From Lactobacillus sp. (GTDB taxonomy: Bacteria; Bacillota; Bacilli; Lactobacillales; Lactobacillaceae): DNA of 8,314 nt. The stretch spans positions 1-8,314 of the forward strand of contig DMZB01000137.1 of the NCBI GenBank assembly GCA_003482405.1. Reading direction: 5' to 3'. A model generated the notes under the pieces. The model made no database searches. It worked only from the letters and a program-made list of their open reading frames with translations, and was not told where the DNA came from. The position numbers and the translations under genes are program-made. Each line of letters begins with the position of its first letter. Within the stretch, counting starts at the first letter, position 1. Of the stretch, positions 6,485-8,314 are shown one piece after another.

Positions 6485-8070
6485 GACAACGCATTTACCG
6501 TGGAATTTTAGTTATCCTGTTAGTTTTTACCTTCATCACCTCAGCGACGGTCTCTGCCAGGGCCAAACCGATCACCGACGCACCGCGAGTATTGTTGGCG
6601 TACGATAGCGAGAACCAGACTAAAGATGGTCAGGTGAAAATCGATGCCATTCAGCGGTTACTGACTTCTCTAAATGTAGAAGTCCACACCATTCGTATCG
6701 ACCAGTATCATGCTGGCGATATTAAGCGGCTACACTTCAAGGCGGTTATCACCATGATCAATTGGTCGCAGGCCAAACTGACAACATCGCGCTTTGCGAA
6801 AGATCGGGCGGCCTTTGACGGGTTGAAACTTCACATTGGTCCGGAAATGGCCGCAGATGAACGGCACTCACTCGGACTAGCGTTGCGGCCCCGTTATCAC
6901 CAGCAGTATTGGTTGAAAGATTCACAATCATCGGCAAGGCAGTTGCTGGCGTTTAGCGAATCAGTGGCTGTGACACCAAGTGTGAGTGATGGTGTTAAAA
7001 CGTTTGGGACATTGATTCCGCAAAGTCATGCAGCTGCGAAGGTGCCCTACGGTGTCATAAAAGGCAACAACGGCTATCTACCGTACTTTAGTGCCAATGG
7101 TTTGAGTTTTGTGGTTGCCAGCCGTTTGATTGCCCGTTTCTTCGGTAAAACGGCGTCCTATGAACCTTTACTGACGATTACGAATGTGACACCCTTTACG
7201 AACATGGATTTACTGCATGAGTTGGCAACTAAGCTTGAGGATAACGGGATTCCGTTTGCTGTCAGCACGACAAGCATCTCAGTCAATACAAATTTACCCG
7301 CCTATAAACGGTTCACGAGTGAGCTACAGTGGGTTGAGAATCATAACGGAGTCGTTTTTCTACGCACGCCGATTGTATATTACCCCAAAGCCAGCACCGA
7401 AAACCAATTAACGAAATTGATGCAAACGCAAATTCTGCGGTTGGTTGATCGACAGGTATTGCCGGTGGGCATGAGCGCGCCAAACTACTGGAACCAAGAC
7501 TTGGTGTACCGGCCGGCAGCACTGTCCTACAGTAATAATGTTATTCTGACCGCTAATCCTAAGGAAACCAAGAATGCTTCGGCCGACAATACGGCTGGTG
7601 TGTACCCACGGACCTTTTACGGACTGAGTGAGCGGTCCTTAGAGACTGTTAATGACGGAACGAACCTAGCGCAGACAGCATTATCGTTTTCTTCTCCGAC
7701 AGCCGTTACAATGACTATGCCAGACAGCAAAAAAGATCTCACCAGTCTGGTCAAACGTGTACGCGCAGCAAAAGTTAGCTGGTTAGATCCGAGCGCTGGT
7801 CGTTTTAGTGGTTCTACAGCGGTCAATCAACAGCGCGTGCACTATCGTAACGGGAACTATTATTTGAATGGTAAGTTGACTGTGATTCCGACTTACAATC
7901 CACCGAAGTCGACCAAACCGGCACCAGTTACGACAACGGGGGCGTTGAACACCTTCTTTAGTGTCGACGGTGTGTTCCTGTTCTTCTTCATGATTGTGGC
8001 GCTGATTGTCCTGTTTGCCTTTTACATCATTGGCCGGCAAGTTTACTTCAACATGTTTCGACGCAAGTAG
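6481..8070 (+). CDS. Membrane-anchored DUF2334-like protein, apparently a dead polysaccharide deacetylase fold
   Basis: A 529-residue protein with an N-terminal signal or anchor (8-27, then ATVSARA), a large extracellular part and a C-terminal membrane helix (about 497-518) followed by a basic tail ending in RRK. Residues 34-222 look like an alpha/beta domain beginning with PRVLLAYDS. Residues 228-300 follow the DUF2334 (NodB-like) pattern: a strand, V-T-P, a helix, GIPFAVS, then a long helix and VVFL. In active members the strand ends in Asp and a later strand in His-Gly. Here these read ITNVTP (Asn235) and FLRTP (Arg295), so the metal ligands seem lost and a structural or glycan-binding role is more likely. 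Start: ATGA overlap with the upstream gene and GGGGTGG at 6468-6474. It is the last gene of the unit in this window. No T-tract terminator follows. Confidence 0.75.
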   Translation: MRQRIYRGILVILLVFTFITSATVSARAKPITDAPRVLLAYDSENQTKDGQVKIDAIQRLLTSLNVEVHTIRIDQYHAGDIKRLHFKAVITMINWSQAKLTTSRFAKDRAAFDGLKLHIGPEMAADERHSLGLALRPRYHQQYWLKDSQSSARQLLAFSESVAVTPSVSDGVKTFGTLIPQSHAAAKVPYGVIKGNNGYLPYFSANGLSFVVASRLIARFFGKTASYEPLLTITNVTPFTNMDLLHELATKLEDNGIPFAVSTTSISVNTNLPAYKRFTSELQWVENHNGVVFLRTPIVYYPKASTENQLTKLMQTQILRLVDRQVLPVGMSAPNYWNQDLVYRPAALSYSNNVILTANPKETKNASADNTAGVYPRTFYGLSERSLETVNDGTNLAQTALSFSSPTAVTMTMPDSKKDLTSLVKRVRAAKVSWLDPSAGRFSGSTAVNQQRVHYRNGNYYLNGKLTVIPTYNPPKSTKPAPVTTTGALNTFFSVDGVFLFFFMIVALIVLFAFYIIGRQVYFNMFRRK

Positions 8071-8090
8071 GTGTTGTACGTAAGCGACCG

Positions 8091-8276
8091 GTTACTGCGT
8101 GAGTGGAGTCAGGCAGTAACAGAATTCCATGTCGGCAATAGTTAGTGGCGGTTTAGGCCACTTAGTATTGCGGGACGAACTTTGAGACTTGAACTGTAAG
8201 GCTCAAAGGCGAGGTTGAAGACGGCGAAGCTGGCTGAGACCGGTCCCATGGAATGGCGTTTCTGAATGACGAAACG
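8091..8276 (+). other. Gene-free region with nested inverted repeats, possible structured RNA
   Basis: The last 244 bases hold no convincing reading frame. They contain a hairpin GTTACTGC/GCAGTAAC (8091-8098, 8113-8120) and an 8-bp long-range helix ATTCCATG/CATGGAAT (8124-8131, 8247-8254). The helix encloses three local hairpins: GCAATA..AGTGGC/GCCACT..TATTGC (8135-8171), TTTGAG.CTT/AAG.CTCAAA (8181-8207), and a weaker GGTT/GACC (8213-8241). A further hairpin CGTTTC/GAAACG spans 8257-8276. The order resembles a multi-branched leader RNA. It does not show the conserved cores I know of T-box, SAM, cobalamin, ydaO, yybP-ykoY, GEMM or lysine RNAs. None of the hairpins has a T tract. An 8-bp repeat alone is not rare by chance in this length; the nesting is the argument. 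Confidence 0.3.
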
Positions 8277-8286
8277 GAAATAAAGT

Positions 8287-8308
8287 TTTGACACCCCGAA
8301 TTGTCAAA
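8287..8308 (+). promoter_or_regulatory. Palindrome containing a consensus -35 box, possible promoter/operator of the next gene
   Basis: TTTGACA (8287-8293) and TGTCAAA (8302-8308) form a 7-bp inverted repeat with an 8-base spacer. The left arm holds a perfect -35 hexamer TTGACA at 8288-8293. A -10 box 17 bases on would start at 8311, and the window ends at 8314, so the promoter cannot be confirmed. If real, a regulator on the palindrome would cover the -35 and the spacer. Confidence 0.35.
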
Positions 8309-8314
8309 TTAAGT

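Noticed and set aside
8091..8120. Hairpin GTTACTGC/GCAGTAAC as the terminator of the polysaccharide unit
   Set aside because: It is followed by AGAATTCC with no T tract, and the loop is 14 bases, so intrinsic termination is unlikely.
8129..8185. A possible 18-residue peptide starting at ATG 8129
   Set aside because: No ribosome binding site precedes it, and its sequence is fully explained by the hairpin arms in that region.
8071..8314. T-box, cyclic-di-GMP or cyclic-di-AMP riboswitch
   Set aside because: The conserved cores (AGGGTGGNACCGCG and the GEMM and ydaO motifs) are not present, so I leave the region unassigned.
1..8314. CRISPR arrays, tRNA or rRNA genes, insertion sequences
   Set aside because: No regularly spaced repeats, cloverleaf genes, rRNA segments, transposase frames or terminal repeats were seen.

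Overview
The window looks like chromosomal DNA of a lactic acid bacterium of the family Lactobacillaceae. I infer this from a mid-40s percent G+C by eye, strong AGGAGG-like ribosome binding sites, a water-forming-type NADH oxidase, a Gram-positive lipoprotein, and secreted and membrane proteins without outer-membrane features. The species cannot be fixed from sequence alone.

Layout. (1) Positions 1-1207, plus strand: the end of an ABC-exporter half-transporter, then a lipoprotein whose ATG overlaps the transporter stop by one base. The pair is closed by a strong hairpin terminator at 1219-1266 that can work in both directions. (2) Positions 1434-2117, minus strand: a single-domain EAL protein, predicted to be a cyclic-di-GMP phosphodiesterase, with its putative catalytic residues intact. 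(3) Positions 2118-2388: a divergent control region rich in small palindromes. (4) Positions 2389-8070, plus strand: a four-gene unit. It encodes an NADH oxidase-like flavoprotein, a secreted glycoside hydrolase family 8 (BcsZ/PssZ-like) protein, a polytopic GT-C-like glycosyltransferase, and a membrane-anchored DUF2334-like protein that seems to have lost its deacetylase metal ligands. Genes 1-2 and 3-4 are joined by ATGA overlaps. Genes 2-3 are separated by 68 bases with no terminator. (5) Positions 8071-8314: no gene, but several nested inverted repeats and a -35-like TTGACA inside a small palindrome at the window edge.

Interpretation. The GH8 protein, GT-C protein and DUF2334 protein together suggest production, trimming or modification of a surface polysaccharide. 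The divergent EAL gene suggests control by cyclic-di-GMP, as in the Listeria pss system and in cellulose-type operons. No GT2 (BcsA-like) polymerase or GGDEF protein lies inside the window, so the assignment needs the sequence beyond position 8314. The unusual part is that an NADH/oxygen flavoenzyme is the first gene of this unit and is translationally coupled to the secreted hydrolase. That would tie redox state to polysaccharide production.
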